Source: Mycobacterium palustre (GTDB lineage Bacteria > Actinomycetota > Actinomycetes > Mycobacteriales > Mycobacteriaceae). Taken from it: a stretch of DNA of 64,000 nucleotides. The notes under the pieces were generated by a model that made no database searches, was not told the origin of the DNA, and saw only the letters and a program-made list of their open reading frames with translations. The stretch lies in the NCBI RefSeq assembly GCF_002101785.1, contig NZ_LQPJ01000091.1, positions 23,615 through 87,614 of the forward strand. Direction: 5' to 3'. Position numbers and translations under genes: made by a program. Shown here piece after piece: positions 13,045 through 23,924 of this stretch (position 1 is the stretch's first letter; each line of letters begins with the position of its first letter).

Positions 13045-15003
13045 GTGTGTGGTCTGCTGGCGTTCGTCGCCGCCCCGGGCGGTGCCGGCGGTCAGGCCGA
13101 CGCGGCGGCTGGTGCCGTCGCCCGCGCCTCGCACCTGATGCGCCACCGCGGGCCCGACGAGCCGGGCACCTGGTCGGACCCGGGCGCCGACGGGGCCGCG
13201 GGCAGCGTGGTGTTCGGCTTCAACCGGCTATCCATCATCGACATCGCGCATTCGCATCAGCCGCTGCGGTGGGGGCCGCCCGACGCACCCGACCGCTACG
13301 TGCTGGTCTTCAACGGCGAGATCTACAACTACCTCGAGCTGCGCGACGAGCTGGCCGCCCGGCACGGCGCCGTCTTCGCCACCGAGGGCGACGGCGAGCC
13401 GATCGTCGCCGGCTACCACTTCTGGGGCACCGGCGTGTTGTCGCGGCTGCGCGGCATGTTCGCCTTCGCGCTGTGGGACACCGAAACTCGTGAATTGCTT
13501 TGCGCCCGTGACCCTTTCGGCATCAAGCCGCTGTTCATGGCCACCGGCACCGGCGGCACGGCCGTGGCCAGCGAGAAGAAATGCCTGATGGATCTGGCCG
13601 AACTGATCGGGTTCGACACCGAGATCGACGGCCGCGCGGTGCAGCACTACACCGTGCTGCAGTACGTGCCGGAGCCCGAAACCCTGCACCGCGGGGTGCG
13701 CCGGCTGGAGTCGGGCTGCTACGCCCGCATCCGGCCCGGGCAGCGGCCCGAGACCACCCGCTACTTCGTGCCGCGGTTCGCCGCCACGCCGATCACCCGC
13801 GGCACCGAGCGGGCCCGCTACGACGAGATCACCGCGGTGCTCGAGGATTCGGTGGCCAAGCACATGCGCGCCGACGTCACCGTGGGGGCGTTTTTGTCCG
13901 GCGGCATCGACTCCACCGCCATCGCGGCGCTGGCCATCCGGCACAACCCCCGGCTGATCACCTTCACCACCGGCTTCGAGCGCGAGGGATTCTCCGAGAT
14001 CGACGTCGCGGTGGCCTCCGCGGAGGCGATCGGTGCCCGCCACATCGCCAAGGTAGTCACCCCCGACGAGTTCGTCGTCGCGCTGCCCGAGATCGTCTGG
14101 TATCTCGACGAACCGGTCGCCGACCCCGCGCTGGTGCCGCTGTTCTTCGTGGCCCGCGAGGCGCGCAAGCACGTCAAGGTGGTGCTCTCCGGCGAGGGCG
14201 CCGACGAGCTGTTCGGCGGCTACGCGATCTATCGGGAACCGTTGTCGCTCAAGCCTTTCGACTACCTGCCGCGGCCGCTGCGGCGCTCGGTCGGCAAGGT
14301 GTCCAGGCCGCTGCCGGAGGGCATGCGCGGCAAGAGCCTGCTGCACCGCGGGTCGCTGACGCTCGAGGAGCGCTACTACGGCAACGCCCGCAGCTTTTCC
14401 GACGCGCAGCTGCGCGACGTGCTGCCCGGGTTCCGCGACGACTGGACCCACACCGACGTCACCGCGCCGGTGTACGCCGAGTCGAGAGGCTGGGACCCGG
14501 TGGCGCGCATGCAGCACGTCGACCTGTTCACCTGGCTGCGCGGCGACATCCTGGTCAAGGCCGACAAGATGACGATGGCCAACTCGCTGGAGCTGCGGGT
14601 GCCGTTCTTAGATCCCGAGGTGTTCGCCGTGGCGTCGCGGCTGCCGGTGGAGGCGAAGATCACACGGACCACCACCAAATACGCGCTGCGCCGCGCGCTG
14701 GAGCCGATCGTTCCGGCGCACGTGCTGCACCGGCCCAAGCTCGGGTTTCCGGTGCCGATCCGGCACTGGCTGCGCGCCGGCGAGCTGCTGGAGTGGGCGT
14801 ACGCGCTGACGGCCTCGTCGCAGGCGGGGCACCTAATCGACCTGCGGGCCGTGCGCCGGATGCTCGACGAGCACCGCAACGGCGTCAGCGATCACAGCCG
14901 CCGGCTGTGGACGGTGCTGATCTTCATGCTGTGGCACGCGATCTTCGTCGAGCACACCGTGGTGCCGCAGATCCGCGAGCCGCACTACCCCGTGCAGCTC
15001 TGA
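13045..15003 (+). CDS. asnB: Asparagine synthetase (glutamine-hydrolysing)
   Basis: Makes asparagine from aspartate, glutamine and ATP. 652 aa, the same as M. tuberculosis AsnB. The start GTG at 13045 is fixed by the essential second residue: Cys2 (start VCGLLAF) is the Ntn nucleophile of the class II glutaminase domain (about 1-240), with RHRGPDEPGTW and FNGEIYNYLELRDEL typical of it. The C-terminal synthetase domain has the ATP-pyrophosphatase P-loop FLSGGIDST near residue 285 and SGEGADELFGGY near 382. Divergent from ctaC and convergent with adoK. Confidence 0.96.
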   Translation: MCGLLAFVAAPGGAGGQADAAAGAVARASHLMRHRGPDEPGTWSDPGADGAAGSVVFGFNRLSIIDIAHSHQPLRWGPPDAPDRYVLVFNGEIYNYLELRDELAARHGAVFATEGDGEPIVAGYHFWGTGVLSRLRGMFAFALWDTETRELLCARDPFGIKPLFMATGTGGTAVASEKKCLMDLAELIGFDTEIDGRAVQHYTVLQYVPEPETLHRGVRRLESGCYARIRPGQRPETTRYFVPRFAATPITRGTERARYDEITAVLEDSVAKHMRADVTVGAFLSGGIDSTAIAALAIRHNPRLITFTTGFEREGFSEIDVAVASAEAIGARHIAKVVTPDEFVVALPEIVWYLDEPVADPALVPLFFVAREARKHVKVVLSGEGADELFGGYAIYREPLSLKPFDYLPRPLRRSVGKVSRPLPEGMRGKSLLHRGSLTLEERYYGNARSFSDAQLRDVLPGFRDDWTHTDVTAPVYAESRGWDPVARMQHVDLFTWLRGDILVKADKMTMANSLELRVPFLDPEVFAVASRLPVEAKITRTTTKYALRRALEPIVPAHVLHRPKLGFPVPIRHWLRAGELLEWAYALTASSQAGHLIDLRAVRRMLDEHRNGVSDHSRRLWTVLIFMLWHAIFVEHTVVPQIREPHYPVQL

Positions 15004-15015
15004 GGGCTCCCGGCG

Positions 15016-15075
15016 CGCGAGCGTGACGGCACCGCGACAAAGCGAGCCGCGTTTCGCAGCGTGGTTACGCCCGCG
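15016..15075. repeat. Imperfect inverted repeat between convergent asnB and adoK
   Basis: The arms CGCGAGCGTGAC (15016-15027) and GTTACGCCCGCG (15064-15075) pair with one mismatch and one G-U, and pairing continues inward with interruptions to about 15039/15052. It fills the 87-bp gap between the two convergent stops. Either a bidirectional terminator without a U-tract or a copy of a dispersed mycobacterial hairpin repeat. Confidence 0.45.
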
Positions 15076-15090
15076 AGATGTGTCGAGACG

Positions 15091-16105
<1,015 letters not shown>

Positions 16106-16198
16106 CGGGCGCGACCGTCGTCGCGTCGCGGTCGGCGCTACGCCGTGCGCTAGCCTGCCAAGGGATCAGGGTCCCGTCTACCACGGTAGGAGAACCAC

Positions 16199-16846
16199 AT
16201 GGCCGGTCCGCACACGCCGGACCACAGCGTCGGCGCCGACGGGCCAGCGCCCCACCCCGGGTCCCAGCCGGTCGAGTTGCGCGTCGAGTTGCGCAACGAC
16301 CCCGCCGGAGCGGCCCCGCCCAATTATGCCGGGCAACCGCCGCTGCCCTACCCCCCGCGGCGGCCCAAGCGGAGGCTGGTCATCGGCCTGTTGGTGGCCG
16401 TCGTGCTGGTGGCCGCCCTGACGGTGGCGATCGTGTACGGGGTGCGCACCAACGGCGCCAATACCGGAACCTCCCTCTCGGAGGCCACCGTGAAGACGGC
16501 GATCCAGGACTACCTGGACGCGCTCGAGCATCGCGACGTCGACGTCATCGCCCGCAACGCGCTGTGCGGGCTCTACGACGGGGTGCGCGACAGGCGGTCC
16601 GACCAGGCGCTGGCCAAGATGAGCAGCGACGCGTTCCGCAAGCAGTTCTCGGCGGTCCAGCTGACCTCGATCGACAAGATCGTCTACCTGTCGCAGTATC
16701 AGGTCCAGGCGCTGTTCACCATGCGGGTCACGCCGGCGACCGGCGGCCCGGCCCACGGCGACGTGCAGGGCGTCGCCCAGCTGCTGTTCCAGCGAGGCCA
16801 GGTGACGGTGTGCTCGTACGTGCTGCGCACCGGCGGCTCCTACTGA
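16199..16846 (+). CDS. Membrane-anchored protein with NTF2-like ectodomain, Rv2203-like
   Basis: 215 aa. A proline-rich cytoplasmic N-terminus (1-58, with PLPYPPRRPKRR just before the membrane) is followed by a single helix at about 60-82 (VIGLLVAVVLVAALTVAIVYG). The extracytoplasmic domain (95-215) starts VKTAIQDYLDALEHRDVDV and has an NTF2-like/Mce-associated pattern, with Cys122 and Cys207 that could pair. ATG start with AGGAGA 5 nt upstream. The orthologue at this position in M. tuberculosis is Rv2203 (conserved membrane protein). Function unknown. Confidence 0.8.
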   Translation: MAGPHTPDHSVGADGPAPHPGSQPVELRVELRNDPAGAAPPNYAGQPPLPYPPRRPKRRLVIGLLVAVVLVAALTVAIVYGVRTNGANTGTSLSEATVKTAIQDYLDALEHRDVDVIARNALCGLYDGVRDRRSDQALAKMSSDAFRKQFSAVQLTSIDKIVYLSQYQVQALFTMRVTPATGGPAHGDVQGVAQLLFQRGQVTVCSYVLRTGGSY

Positions 16847-16873
16847 GCCGCCGGGCCGCGGGTCAGACCGGGA

Positions 16874-17230
16874 TCAGTTGAACGAGTCGCCGCAGGCGCA
16901 GGAGCCCGTGGCGTTCGGGTTGTCGATCGTGAAGCCCTGCTTCTCGATCGTGTCGACGAAGTCGATGGACGCGCCCTCGACGTAGGGGGCGCTCATCCGG
17001 TCGACCGTGAGGGTCACGCCGCCGAACTCCGCGGTCAGGTCGCCGTCCAGCGTCCGGTCGTCGAAGAACAGGTTGTAACGCAGCCCGGCGCAGCCGCCCG
17101 GCTGGACCGCGATGCGCAGCGCCAGGTCGTCGCGGCCCTCCTGGTCGAGCAGCGACTTGGCCTTGGCAGCGGCGGCTTCGGTCAGGATCACGCCGTGGGT
17201 CTTGGCGGTCGACTCGTTCTGCACCGTCAT
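16874..17230 (-). CDS. A-type iron-sulfur carrier (HesB/IscA/ErpA family), Rv2204c-like
   Basis: Probably delivers Fe-S clusters to apoproteins. 118 aa, the same length as M. tuberculosis Rv2204c. The three family cysteines are present: one in QPGGCAGLRY (about 50) and the pair in the C-terminal SCACGDSF. ATG 17230 has AGGAGA 5 nt upstream; an earlier in-frame ATG at 17302 would add 24 residues without homology. Convergent with the Rv2203-like gene and downstream of glycerate kinase. Rieske protein, LipA and other Fe-S proteins encoded nearby are possible clients (inference). Confidence 0.9.
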   Translation of the reverse strand: MTVQNESTAKTHGVILTEAAAAKAKSLLDQEGRDDLALRIAVQPGGCAGLRYNLFFDDRTLDGDLTAEFGGVTLTVDRMSAPYVEGASIDFVDTIEKQGFTIDNPNATGSCACGDSFN

Positions 17231-17298
17231 TGCTTCTCCTACATGGCTCTCGGTCGGGCACGCATCCACGGGGTTCCACTCGGGAAAGGCCCACTGCC

Positions 17299-18375
17299 TC
17301 AACGGTACCTCGCCGGGCCGCTATTCCCGAGTCGCGCCGCCACCTCGGACGCCAAACCCATGAGCTGATTCGCCGCGTCGGCCTGGGCCAATCGCACCGA
17401 ACCCGCGTAGTCGGCGATGGACAGGGCCGACATGATGCCCGACGAACGCACCGCCGAACTCTCCAGTCCCACCTGCCCGGCCAGCACGATCACCGGGATT
17501 CCCAGCGGGCGGGCCGAGTCGGCGAGAAAGCCGACCACCTTGCCGTGCAGGGACTGTTCGTCGAACTTGCCCTCGCCGGTGACGATCATGTCCGCGACCT
17601 CGAGGTCGTCGGCCAACCGGGTGTACTCGGCGATGATGGCCGCCCCCAGCTCAAAGCGGCCGCCCAGCGCGAGCAGGCCGGCCCCGATGCCCCCGGCCGC
17701 GGCCGCGCCCGGCTCCGAGCTGACGTCGCGCCCGGCCGCCGCCTCGAGTTCCAGCGCCCACGCCTCCAGCCGGACCTCTAACGCCGCGACGGTGGCGGTG
17801 TCCGCGCCCTTCTGCGGCCCGAACACGCGCGCCGCGCCCCACGGCCCCACCAGCGGATATTCGGTGTCCGAGGCGGCGACCAGGTCCACGTTGGTCAGTT
17901 TGCGGCGGGCGGCGTCGAAGCCGCCGAGCTCGCCGATCATGCCCTGCCCGCCGTCGGTGCAGGCGCTGCCGCCCAGCCCGACGACGATCCGCTTCGCCCC
18001 GGCCTGCAGCGCGTCGGCGATCAGCTGCCCCACCCCCCTGCTGTGGGCCGCCAGCGCGGTTTCCGGGGTCGGCGGGCCGTCGAGCAGGGTCAGCCCGCAG
18101 GCCTGCGCGACCTCCAGAAACGCCGTCGCCGAGGCCCGGTCGAACACCCACTCCGCGGTGACCGTGGTGTCCAGCGGCCCACGCACCCGCGAGCGCCGCT
18201 TCTTGCCCAGGCGGCTGGCCAGCACCTCGACGAAGCCCGGGCCGCCGTCGGACTGCGGGGCCACGGTGAACCGGTCGCCCGGGCGCGACCGATTCCAGCC
18301 CGTCGCGATGACGGCGGCCGCTTCCACGGCCGACAAACTGTCCCCGTAGCAATCCGGGGCCACCAAAACCTGCAT
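17299..18375 (-). CDS. Glycerate kinase (GK-I family), Rv2205c-like
   Basis: Phosphorylates glycerate. 358 aa, as in M. tuberculosis Rv2205c. It begins [20 protein letters not shown], the conserved N-terminal substrate strand. Typical GK-I glycine-rich segments follow: [17 protein letters not shown] near residue 155 and [18 protein letters not shown] near 280. The ATG at 18375 is chosen because the 23 residues possible upstream do not resemble the family. It may be co-transcribed with the downstream Fe-S carrier gene (68 bp gap). Confidence 0.9.
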   Translation of the reverse strand: MQVLVAPDCYGDSLSAVEAAAVIATGWNRSRPGDRFTVAPQSDGGPGFVEVLASRLGKKRRSRVRGPLDTTVTAEWVFDRASATAFLEVAQACGLTLLDGPPTPETALAAHSRGVGQLIADALQAGAKRIVVGLGGSACTDGGQGMIGELGGFDAARRKLTNVDLVAASDTEYPLVGPWGAARVFGPQKGADTATVAALEVRLEAWALELEAAAGRDVSSEPGAAAAGGIGAGLLALGGRFELGAAIIAEYTRLADDLEVADMIVTGEGKFDEQSLHGKVVGFLADSARPLGIPVIVLAGQVGLESSAVRSSGIMSALSIADYAGSVRLAQADAANQLMGLASEVAARLGNSGPARYR

Positions 18376-18560
18376 GGCCGGCAACCGCAGACGGCCGGGT
18401 GCGAGGCCAGCGTCATCCGCGGCCATCGTGCCGTCGTCCATCACAGGTAGCCATTCATCACAGTCAAGCCTAGGGCCAATCCAAACGCTGGCACATGACC
18501 GATAACACCGCAGCGCGGGGGCCTGACGGCGCGCCTCATCCGGGAAGTAACCTGACCACT

Positions 18561-19247
18561 GTGAAGCTGATGGGCCGCAGAAAGGGCCGCGAAGACGACC
18601 CCGAAGGGGCGACGCCTGCGGTTGTCGAGGCCGCCGAATTCCCGGACACCGCGGCTCGCGGGTCCGCCCGGACCGGCCCCAAGGGCCGGCCCACCCCCAA
18701 GCGCAGCGAGGCCCGGCGCAACGCCAAGAAGGGCCCGGTCGCGCCGGCGCCGATGACGGCGGCCGAGGCGCGGGCCCGGCGCAAATCGCTGGCGGGTCCC
18801 AAGCTCAGCCGCGCGGAGCGGCGAGCCGAGCGGGCCGCCAACCGCGCCCGGATGACCGATCGCCGGGACCGCATGATGGCCGGCGAGGAGGCGTACCTGC
18901 TGCCGCGCGACCAGGGTCCGATCCGGCGCTACGTGCGCGACGTGGTGGATTCCCGGCGCAACGTGCTGGGCTTGTTCATGCCGGCGACGCTGGCGCTGAT
19001 GTTCGGCATGTTCGCGGTCCCGCAGCTGCAGTTGTATGCCTCCCCGGCAATGCTGGTGCTGATGGTGGTGATGGGCGCCGACGGCCTGGTTTTGGGCCGC
19101 AAGGTGAGCAGGCTGGTCGACGCGAAATTCCCGGACAATACCGAAAGCCGTTGGAAGCTAGGCCTTTACGCGGCGGGCCGGGCTTCGCAGATACGCCGGA
19201 TGCGGGCCCCGCGACCGCAGGTCGAACGCGGCAGCAGTGTCGGCTAA
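18561..19247 (+). CDS. DUF3043-type membrane protein, Rv2206-like
   Basis: 228 aa from GTG 18561, where similarity to Rv2206 (starting MKLLG) begins; an upstream ATG at 18495 would add 22 residues. The N-terminal half is very basic and disordered ([16 protein letters not shown], then [20 protein letters not shown]). Two adjacent membrane helices lie at about 138-155 and 161-180, and a conserved tail ends [30 protein letters not shown]. It precedes cobU by 27 bp on the same strand. The function is unknown; the basic tail could bind nucleic acid or ribosomes, which is only a guess. Confidence 0.85.
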   Translation: MKLMGRRKGREDDPEGATPAVVEAAEFPDTAARGSARTGPKGRPTPKRSEARRNAKKGPVAPAPMTAAEARARRKSLAGPKLSRAERRAERAANRARMTDRRDRMMAGEEAYLLPRDQGPIRRYVRDVVDSRRNVLGLFMPATLALMFGMFAVPQLQLYASPAMLVLMVVMGADGLVLGRKVSRLVDAKFPDNTESRWKLGLYAAGRASQIRRMRAPRPQVERGSSVG

Positions 19248-19274
19248 GCGGCGCCCGAAGGCCGCCTGAGTCCG

Positions 19275-19811
19275 GTGCGCACCCTGGTGCTGGGCGGGAT
19301 CCGGTCGGGCAAGTCGCGGTGGGCCGAGGAAGCCATCGCCGAGTCGCTGCCACCCGGAGAGCCGGTCCGCTACCTGGCCCCCGGCCCGGCCGGCGGCGGC
19401 GACGCCGCCTGGGCGGACCGGGTCGCGCGGCACCGAGGCAGGCGGCCCGAGCATTGGTCGACCGTCGAAACATGCGACATCGCAACGCAATTGCGCGAGT
19501 CACCGGGTATTCCGACGCTGATCGACGACCTCGGCGGCTGGCTGACCGCCACGCTGGATCGCAACCACGCCTGGGACGGCGGATCGGTGGCCGGCCCCGT
19601 CGACGACATGCTGGCGGCCGTGCGCGAATTCGGCTCCACGCTGGTGCTGGTCAGCCCGGAGGTCGGGCTGGCGGTGCTCCCGGCCACCGCGTCCGGGCGC
19701 CGGTTCGCCGACGAGCTGGGCGAGTTGAACCAGCGGGTCGCCGCGGTCTGCGACCGGGTGGTGCTGGTGGTCGCCGGACAGCCGGTGCCGATCAAGCCGC
19801 CGGGCCGCTGA
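19275..19811 (+). CDS. cobU: Adenosylcobinamide kinase / guanylyltransferase
   Basis: Activates adenosylcobinamide to its GDP form for nucleotide-loop assembly of vitamin B12. 178 aa, full length. The P-loop [13 protein letters not shown] is at residues 7-19, the second nucleotide motif includes DDLGGWLT near 78, and a [13 protein letters not shown] strand follows. The start is GTG 19275. The stop TGA overlaps the ATG of cobT (TGATG). From memory cobU lies elsewhere in M. tuberculosis (Rv0254c), so having the three genes contiguous is a difference in gene order. Confidence 0.93.
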   Translation: MRTLVLGGIRSGKSRWAEEAIAESLPPGEPVRYLAPGPAGGGDAAWADRVARHRGRRPEHWSTVETCDIATQLRESPGIPTLIDDLGGWLTATLDRNHAWDGGSVAGPVDDMLAAVREFGSTLVLVSPEVGLAVLPATASGRRFADELGELNQRVAAVCDRVVLVVAGQPVPIKPPGR

Positions 19812-20863
19812 TGGAATTCCCGCCAGTGACGCCGCCCGACGCGGACGCCGCCGCGGCCGCCCGGGCCCGCCAGGACACGCTGACCAAACCGCGGGGCGCG
19901 CTGGGCCGCCTGGAGGATCTTTCGGTGTGGGCCGCGTCGTGCCAAGGCCGTTGCCCACCACGGCAATCCGAGCGCGCGCGGGTGGTGGTCTTCGCGGGCG
20001 ACCACGGGGTCGCGCGGTCGGGGGTGTCGGCCTACCCGCCGGAGGTGACGGCCCAGATGGTCGCCAACATCGACGCCGGTGGGGCGGCGATCAACGCGCT
20101 GGCCGACGTCGCCGGCGCGACGGTGCGGGTCGCGGATCTGGCGGTCGACGGCGACGCGGCCTCGCCTCGGATCGGCGCCCACAAGGTCCGCCGCGGCAGC
20201 GGCAACATCGCGACGCGGGACGCGCTGACCGACGGCGAGACCGTCGCCGCGATCGCCGCGGGCCGCGCCATCGCCGACGAGGAGGTCGACGCCGGCGCCG
20301 ACCTGCTCATCGCCGGCGACATGGGCATCGGAAACACCACGCCGGCAGCGGTTTTGGTGGCGGCGCTGACGAACGCCGAGCCAGTCTCGGTGGTCGGCCT
20401 CGGCACCGGGATCGACGACGCGGGATGGGCGCGCAAGACCGCCGCGGTGCGCGACGCCCTGTTTCGGTCGCGCGCCGCGCTGCCCGACCCCGTCGCGCTG
20501 CTGCGCAGCTGCGGCGGCGCGGACCTGGCCGCGATGGCCGGCTTTTGCGCGCAGGCCGCCGTGCGGCGCACGCCGCTGCTTCTCGACGGGCTGGCGGTGA
20601 CGGCCGCCGCGCTGGTGGCCGACCGGCTGGCGCCGGGCGCCCGGCAGTGGTGGCAGGCCGGTCACCGGTCCACCGAGCCGGCCCACGCGCTGGCCCTGGC
20701 CGCGCTCGAGCTGGACCCGATCCTCGACCTGCGCATGCGGCTGGGCGAGGGAACCGGCGCGGCGGTGGCGCTGCCGGTGCTGCGGGCCGCGGTGGCGGCG
20801 CTGTCGACGATGGCCACCTTCGGCGAAGCCGGGGTGGCCGGCCCGTCTGCGTCACCGCCGTGA
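19811..20863 (+). CDS. cobT: Nicotinate-nucleotide:dimethylbenzimidazole phosphoribosyltransferase
   Basis: Makes alpha-ribazole phosphate, the lower ligand precursor of cobalamin. 350 aa (about 361 in M. tuberculosis). Family blocks in order: [15 protein letters not shown] near residue 25, [19 protein letters not shown] near 59, [14 protein letters not shown] near 171, and the catalytic-Glu region [14 protein letters not shown] near 315. It is coupled by overlap to cobU upstream (TGATG) and cobS downstream (GTGA). Confidence 0.94.
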   Translation: MEFPPVTPPDADAAAAARARQDTLTKPRGALGRLEDLSVWAASCQGRCPPRQSERARVVVFAGDHGVARSGVSAYPPEVTAQMVANIDAGGAAINALADVAGATVRVADLAVDGDAASPRIGAHKVRRGSGNIATRDALTDGETVAAIAAGRAIADEEVDAGADLLIAGDMGIGNTTPAAVLVAALTNAEPVSVVGLGTGIDDAGWARKTAAVRDALFRSRAALPDPVALLRSCGGADLAAMAGFCAQAAVRRTPLLLDGLAVTAAALVADRLAPGARQWWQAGHRSTEPAHALALAALELDPILDLRMRLGEGTGAAVALPVLRAAVAALSTMATFGEAGVAGPSASPP

Positions 20864-21609
20864 TCCGTTCGGTGGCAACGGCTTTCGCATTCGAAACGGT
20901 CCTGCCCGTTCCGGGTGCGGCGGCCTCGCCGATGGGGCGCGGCGCGATGGCCGCGCTGCCGGTGGTGGGCGCCGCGCTGGGCGCGTTGGCCGCGGCGGCT
21001 ACGTGGGGCGGCGCCTTGGCCTTCGGTTCGTCGAGCCCCCTGCCGGGGTTCCTGGCCGTGGCGGCGCTGCTGCTGGCGACCCGCGGGCTGCACATCGACG
21101 GCGTGGCGGATACGGCCGACGGGCTGGGCTGTTACGGGTCGCCGCAGCGCGCGCTCGCGGTGATGCGCGACGGGTCGACCGGACCGTTCGGCGTGGCCGC
21201 GGTCGTGCTGGTGATCGCGCTGCAGGGGCTGGCGTTGTCGGCGCTCGGGACGGCGGGGCTCGCCGGGATCGCCGTCGCGGTGTTCGCCGGTCGGGTCGCC
21301 GCGGTGCTGGCCTGCCGCCGGTCGGTGCCGGCGGCCGACGGCAGCGCGCTGGGCGCCCGGGTCGCCGGCAGCCAGCCCGCGCCCGTGGTCGCGGCCTGGG
21401 TGGTGGCGCTGGTGGCCGTTTCGGTGCTCGCCGGCCCGCGGCCGTGGCAGGGACCGGTCGCGATGCTCGCCGCTCTGGGCTGCGCCGCCGCGCTGGTCCG
21501 GCACTGCGTGCGCCGGTTCGGCGGCATCACCGGCGACGTGCTGGGCGCCGCGATCGAGCTGACGACGACGGTCGGCGCCGTTGCGCTCGCGGCGCTGATG
21601 CGGTTCTAA
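20860..21609 (+). CDS. cobS: Adenosylcobinamide-GDP ribazoletransferase (cobalamin synthase)
   Basis: Joins adenosylcobinamide-GDP with alpha-ribazole, the last step of B12 assembly, in the membrane. 249 aa, the same length as M. tuberculosis CobS. It is a polytopic protein with the conserved acidic motif [15 protein letters not shown] near residue 70, a CDP-alcohol-transferase-like metal site, and [12 protein letters not shown] near 218. The start GTG overlaps the cobT stop. It ends 11 bp before the convergent ilvE stop. No cobalamin riboswitch was recognised upstream of cobU. Confidence 0.94.
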   Translation: MIRSVATAFAFETVLPVPGAAASPMGRGAMAALPVVGAALGALAAAATWGGALAFGSSSPLPGFLAVAALLLATRGLHIDGVADTADGLGCYGSPQRALAVMRDGSTGPFGVAAVVLVIALQGLALSALGTAGLAGIAVAVFAGRVAAVLACRRSVPAADGSALGARVAGSQPAPVVAAWVVALVAVSVLAGPRPWQGPVAMLAALGCAAALVRHCVRRFGGITGDVLGAAIELTTTVGAVALAALMRF

Positions 21610-21620
21610 GGCCGGCCCGT

Positions 21621-22727
21621 TCAGCCCAGGCGGGCCATCCAGCCGTGGGTGTCGGCGAAGGTGCCCCGCTGGATGCCGGTCAGGGTGTCGCGCAGCGCCA
21701 TGCTCACCTCGCCCGGTTGCCCGTCGGCGATGGTGAACTCGGCGTCGCCGTACTTCACCCGCGCGATCGGGGTGATCACCGCGGCGGTGCCGCAGGCGAA
21801 CACCTCGGTGATCTCCCCCGCGGCGGCCTTCTTCTGCCACTCGTCGATGTCGATCTTGCGTTCCTCGACGGAGAATCCGGCGTCAATGGCCAACTGCAGC
21901 AGGGAATCCCGCGTGATGCCGGGCAGCAGCGAGCCGGACAGCTCCGGGGTGACCAGCCGCGCCGTGCCGCCGCTGCCGAGCACGAAGAACAGGTTCATCC
22001 CGCCCATCTCTTCGACGAAGCGGCGTTCGACGGCGTCCAGCCATACCACTTGCTCGCAACCGTTTTCGGCGGCCTGCGCCTGCGCCAGCAGCGAGGCAGC
22101 GTAGTTGCCGCCGAACTTGGCCGCGCCGGTGCCGCCCGGGCTGGCCCGCACGTACTCCGTCGACACCCACACCGTGACCGGGTTGATGCCGCCCTTGAAG
22201 TAGGCGCCGGCCGGCGAGGCGATCAGCAGGTAGCGGTACTGCTTGGCGGGCCGCACGCCGAGACCGGGCTCGGTGGCAAAGACGAAGGGCCGCAAGTACA
22301 GCGACTCCTCGCCGCCCGCGGGCGGCACCCACGCCTTGTCGACGGCGACGAGCTGGCGAAGGGACTCGATGAACAGGTTTTCCGGCAGTTCGGGTATCGC
22401 GAGCCGCCGCGCCGACGACCGCAACCGGGCGGCGTTGGCGTCGGCGCGGAACGACACGATCGAGCCGTCGGCCCAGCGGTAGGCCTTGAGGCCTTCGAAC
22501 ACCCCTTGCGCGTAGTGCAGCACGATCGCCGAAGGGTCCAGCTGGATCGGGCCGTACGGGATGACGCGGGCGTTGTGCCAACCCCGGCCCTCGGCGTAGT
22601 CGATGGACACCATGTGGTCGGTGAAGTACTTGCCGAAACCGGGCTCGGCCAGGATTGATTCACGTTCAGCGTCGGTAGCCGGATTAGACACGCGCTGAAC
22701 AGTGAACTCGGGTGAGCCGCTGGTCAT
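21621..22727 (-). CDS. ilvE: Branched-chain amino acid aminotransferase
   Basis: PLP enzyme (fold type IV) that makes Leu, Ile and Val from their keto acids with glutamate. 368 aa, as in M. tuberculosis Rv2210c. The PLP lysine is Lys204 in [27 protein letters not shown] near residue 78 and the phosphate-binding region [13 protein letters not shown] near 303 are intact. ATG start at 22727. Monocistronic and convergent with cobS. Confidence 0.96.
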   Translation of the reverse strand: MTSGSPEFTVQRVSNPATDAERESILAEPGFGKYFTDHMVSIDYAEGRGWHNARVIPYGPIQLDPSAIVLHYAQGVFEGLKAYRWADGSIVSFRADANAARLRSSARRLAIPELPENLFIESLRQLVAVDKAWVPPAGGEESLYLRPFVFATEPGLGVRPAKQYRYLLIASPAGAYFKGGINPVTVWVSTEYVRASPGGTGAAKFGGNYAASLLAQAQAAENGCEQVVWLDAVERRFVEEMGGMNLFFVLGSGGTARLVTPELSGSLLPGITRDSLLQLAIDAGFSVEERKIDIDEWQKKAAAGEITEVFACGTAAVITPIARVKYGDAEFTIADGQPGEVSMALRDTLTGIQRGTFADTHGWMARLG

Positions 22728-22782
22728 GGGCCGATTGTATATCCGGATGTCACCGGGTTTTTCCCACGTGAACCGGTGGCGG

Positions 22783-23880
22783 CTAACGCGTTTTCACCGC
22801 GACGAAGGGCGGGCGGACCACCTCGCACTCGGCGGCGCGGCCGCGGACGTCGACGGTGACGCGGTCGCCGTCGTCGATCCCGGCGTCGCTGTCGATGAGC
22901 GCCAGCGCGATGCCGGCCTGCAGCGTCGGCGAGAACGTGCCCGACGTGGTGACGCCCACCGGTGTGTCGCCGGCGAGCACCGTCAGCCCCGGGCGCAGCA
23001 CCCCGCGGCCCACCATGCGCAGCCCGCGCAACAGCCGCCGCGGCCCCGCCTGCTTCTCGGCAAGCAGCGCGTCGCGGCCGAAGAACGCCTCCTTCTTCCA
23101 GCCGACCGCCCAGCCGCACCGGGCCTGCAGCGGCGAGATGTCCAGCGAAAGCTCGTGCCCGTGCAGGGGATAGCCCATCTCGGTGCGCAACGTGTCGCGG
23201 GCGCCCAGGCCCGCGGGCTCGCCCCCGGCCTCGGTCACCGCCACCATCAGCGCGTCGAACACCACCCCCGCCGAGTCCCACGGCGGCAGCAGCTCGTAGC
23301 CGTGCTCGCCGGTGTATCCGGTGCGGCACACGCGCACCGGCACCCCCCGATACGAGGCGTCGGCGTAGCCCATGTAGTCCATGCCGGTCGGCAGGCCCAG
23401 GACGCCGAGCACGTCGGCCGACCGCGGGCCCTGCACGGCCAGCACCGCATACGAGCGATGCTCGTTGGTGATCGCCAAGGCGTCCGGGGCGGCCGCCCGC
23501 AACGCCTCGACCACCGCGGTGGTGTTGGCGGCGTTGGGCACCAAGAAGATCTCGTCGTCGGCGACGTAGTAGGCGATCAGGTCGTCGATCACGCCGCCGG
23601 ATTCGGTGCAGCACAACGTGTATTGGGCCTTGCCCGGGCCGATGCGGCCCAGGTCGTTGGTGAGCGCGGAGTTGACGAACCGCGCCGCGCCGGGCCCGCG
23701 GACCAACGCCTTGCCGAGGTGGCTGACGTCGAAGAGGCCGACCGCGTTGCGGGTGGCGTTGTGCTCGCTGACGGTGCCGGCATAGGACACCGGCATCAGC
23801 CAGCCGCTGAACTCGGCGAAGTTGGCGCCCAGGTCGCGGTGGCGGTCTTCCAGCGGCCCGTGCTGCAGGTCATCGGTCAC
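22783..23880 (-). CDS. gcvT: Glycine cleavage system T protein (aminomethyltransferase)
   Basis: Transfers the aminomethyl group from the H-protein lipoyl arm to tetrahydrofolate. 365 aa (379 in M. tuberculosis). It has the T-protein folate/substrate motifs [15 protein letters not shown] near residue 49, [11 protein letters not shown] near 185 and [20 protein letters not shown] near 220. The start is GTG 23880, where homology begins, 44 bp from the divergent cyclase start. Its H-protein and lipoate partners are not here, but lipB-lipA lie 10 kb away. Confidence 0.94.
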   Translation of the reverse strand: MTDDLQHGPLEDRHRDLGANFAEFSGWLMPVSYAGTVSEHNATRNAVGLFDVSHLGKALVRGPGAARFVNSALTNDLGRIGPGKAQYTLCCTESGGVIDDLIAYYVADDEIFLVPNAANTTAVVEALRAAAPDALAITNEHRSYAVLAVQGPRSADVLGVLGLPTGMDYMGYADASYRGVPVRVCRTGYTGEHGYELLPPWDSAGVVFDALMVAVTEAGGEPAGLGARDTLRTEMGYPLHGHELSLDISPLQARCGWAVGWKKEAFFGRDALLAEKQAGPRRLLRGLRMVGRGVLRPGLTVLAGDTPVGVTTSGTFSPTLQAGIALALIDSDAGIDDGDRVTVDVRGRAAECEVVRPPFVAVKTR

Positions 23881-23924
23881 GACGACTGACCCTAATCGTC
23901 GCCGCGGCTGGCACACTTGGGTAG

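Noticed and set aside
18376..18560. Possible cobalamin riboswitch ahead of the cob genes
   Set aside because: No B12-box-like sequence or multi-stem fold is visible here or in the 27 bp before cobU.
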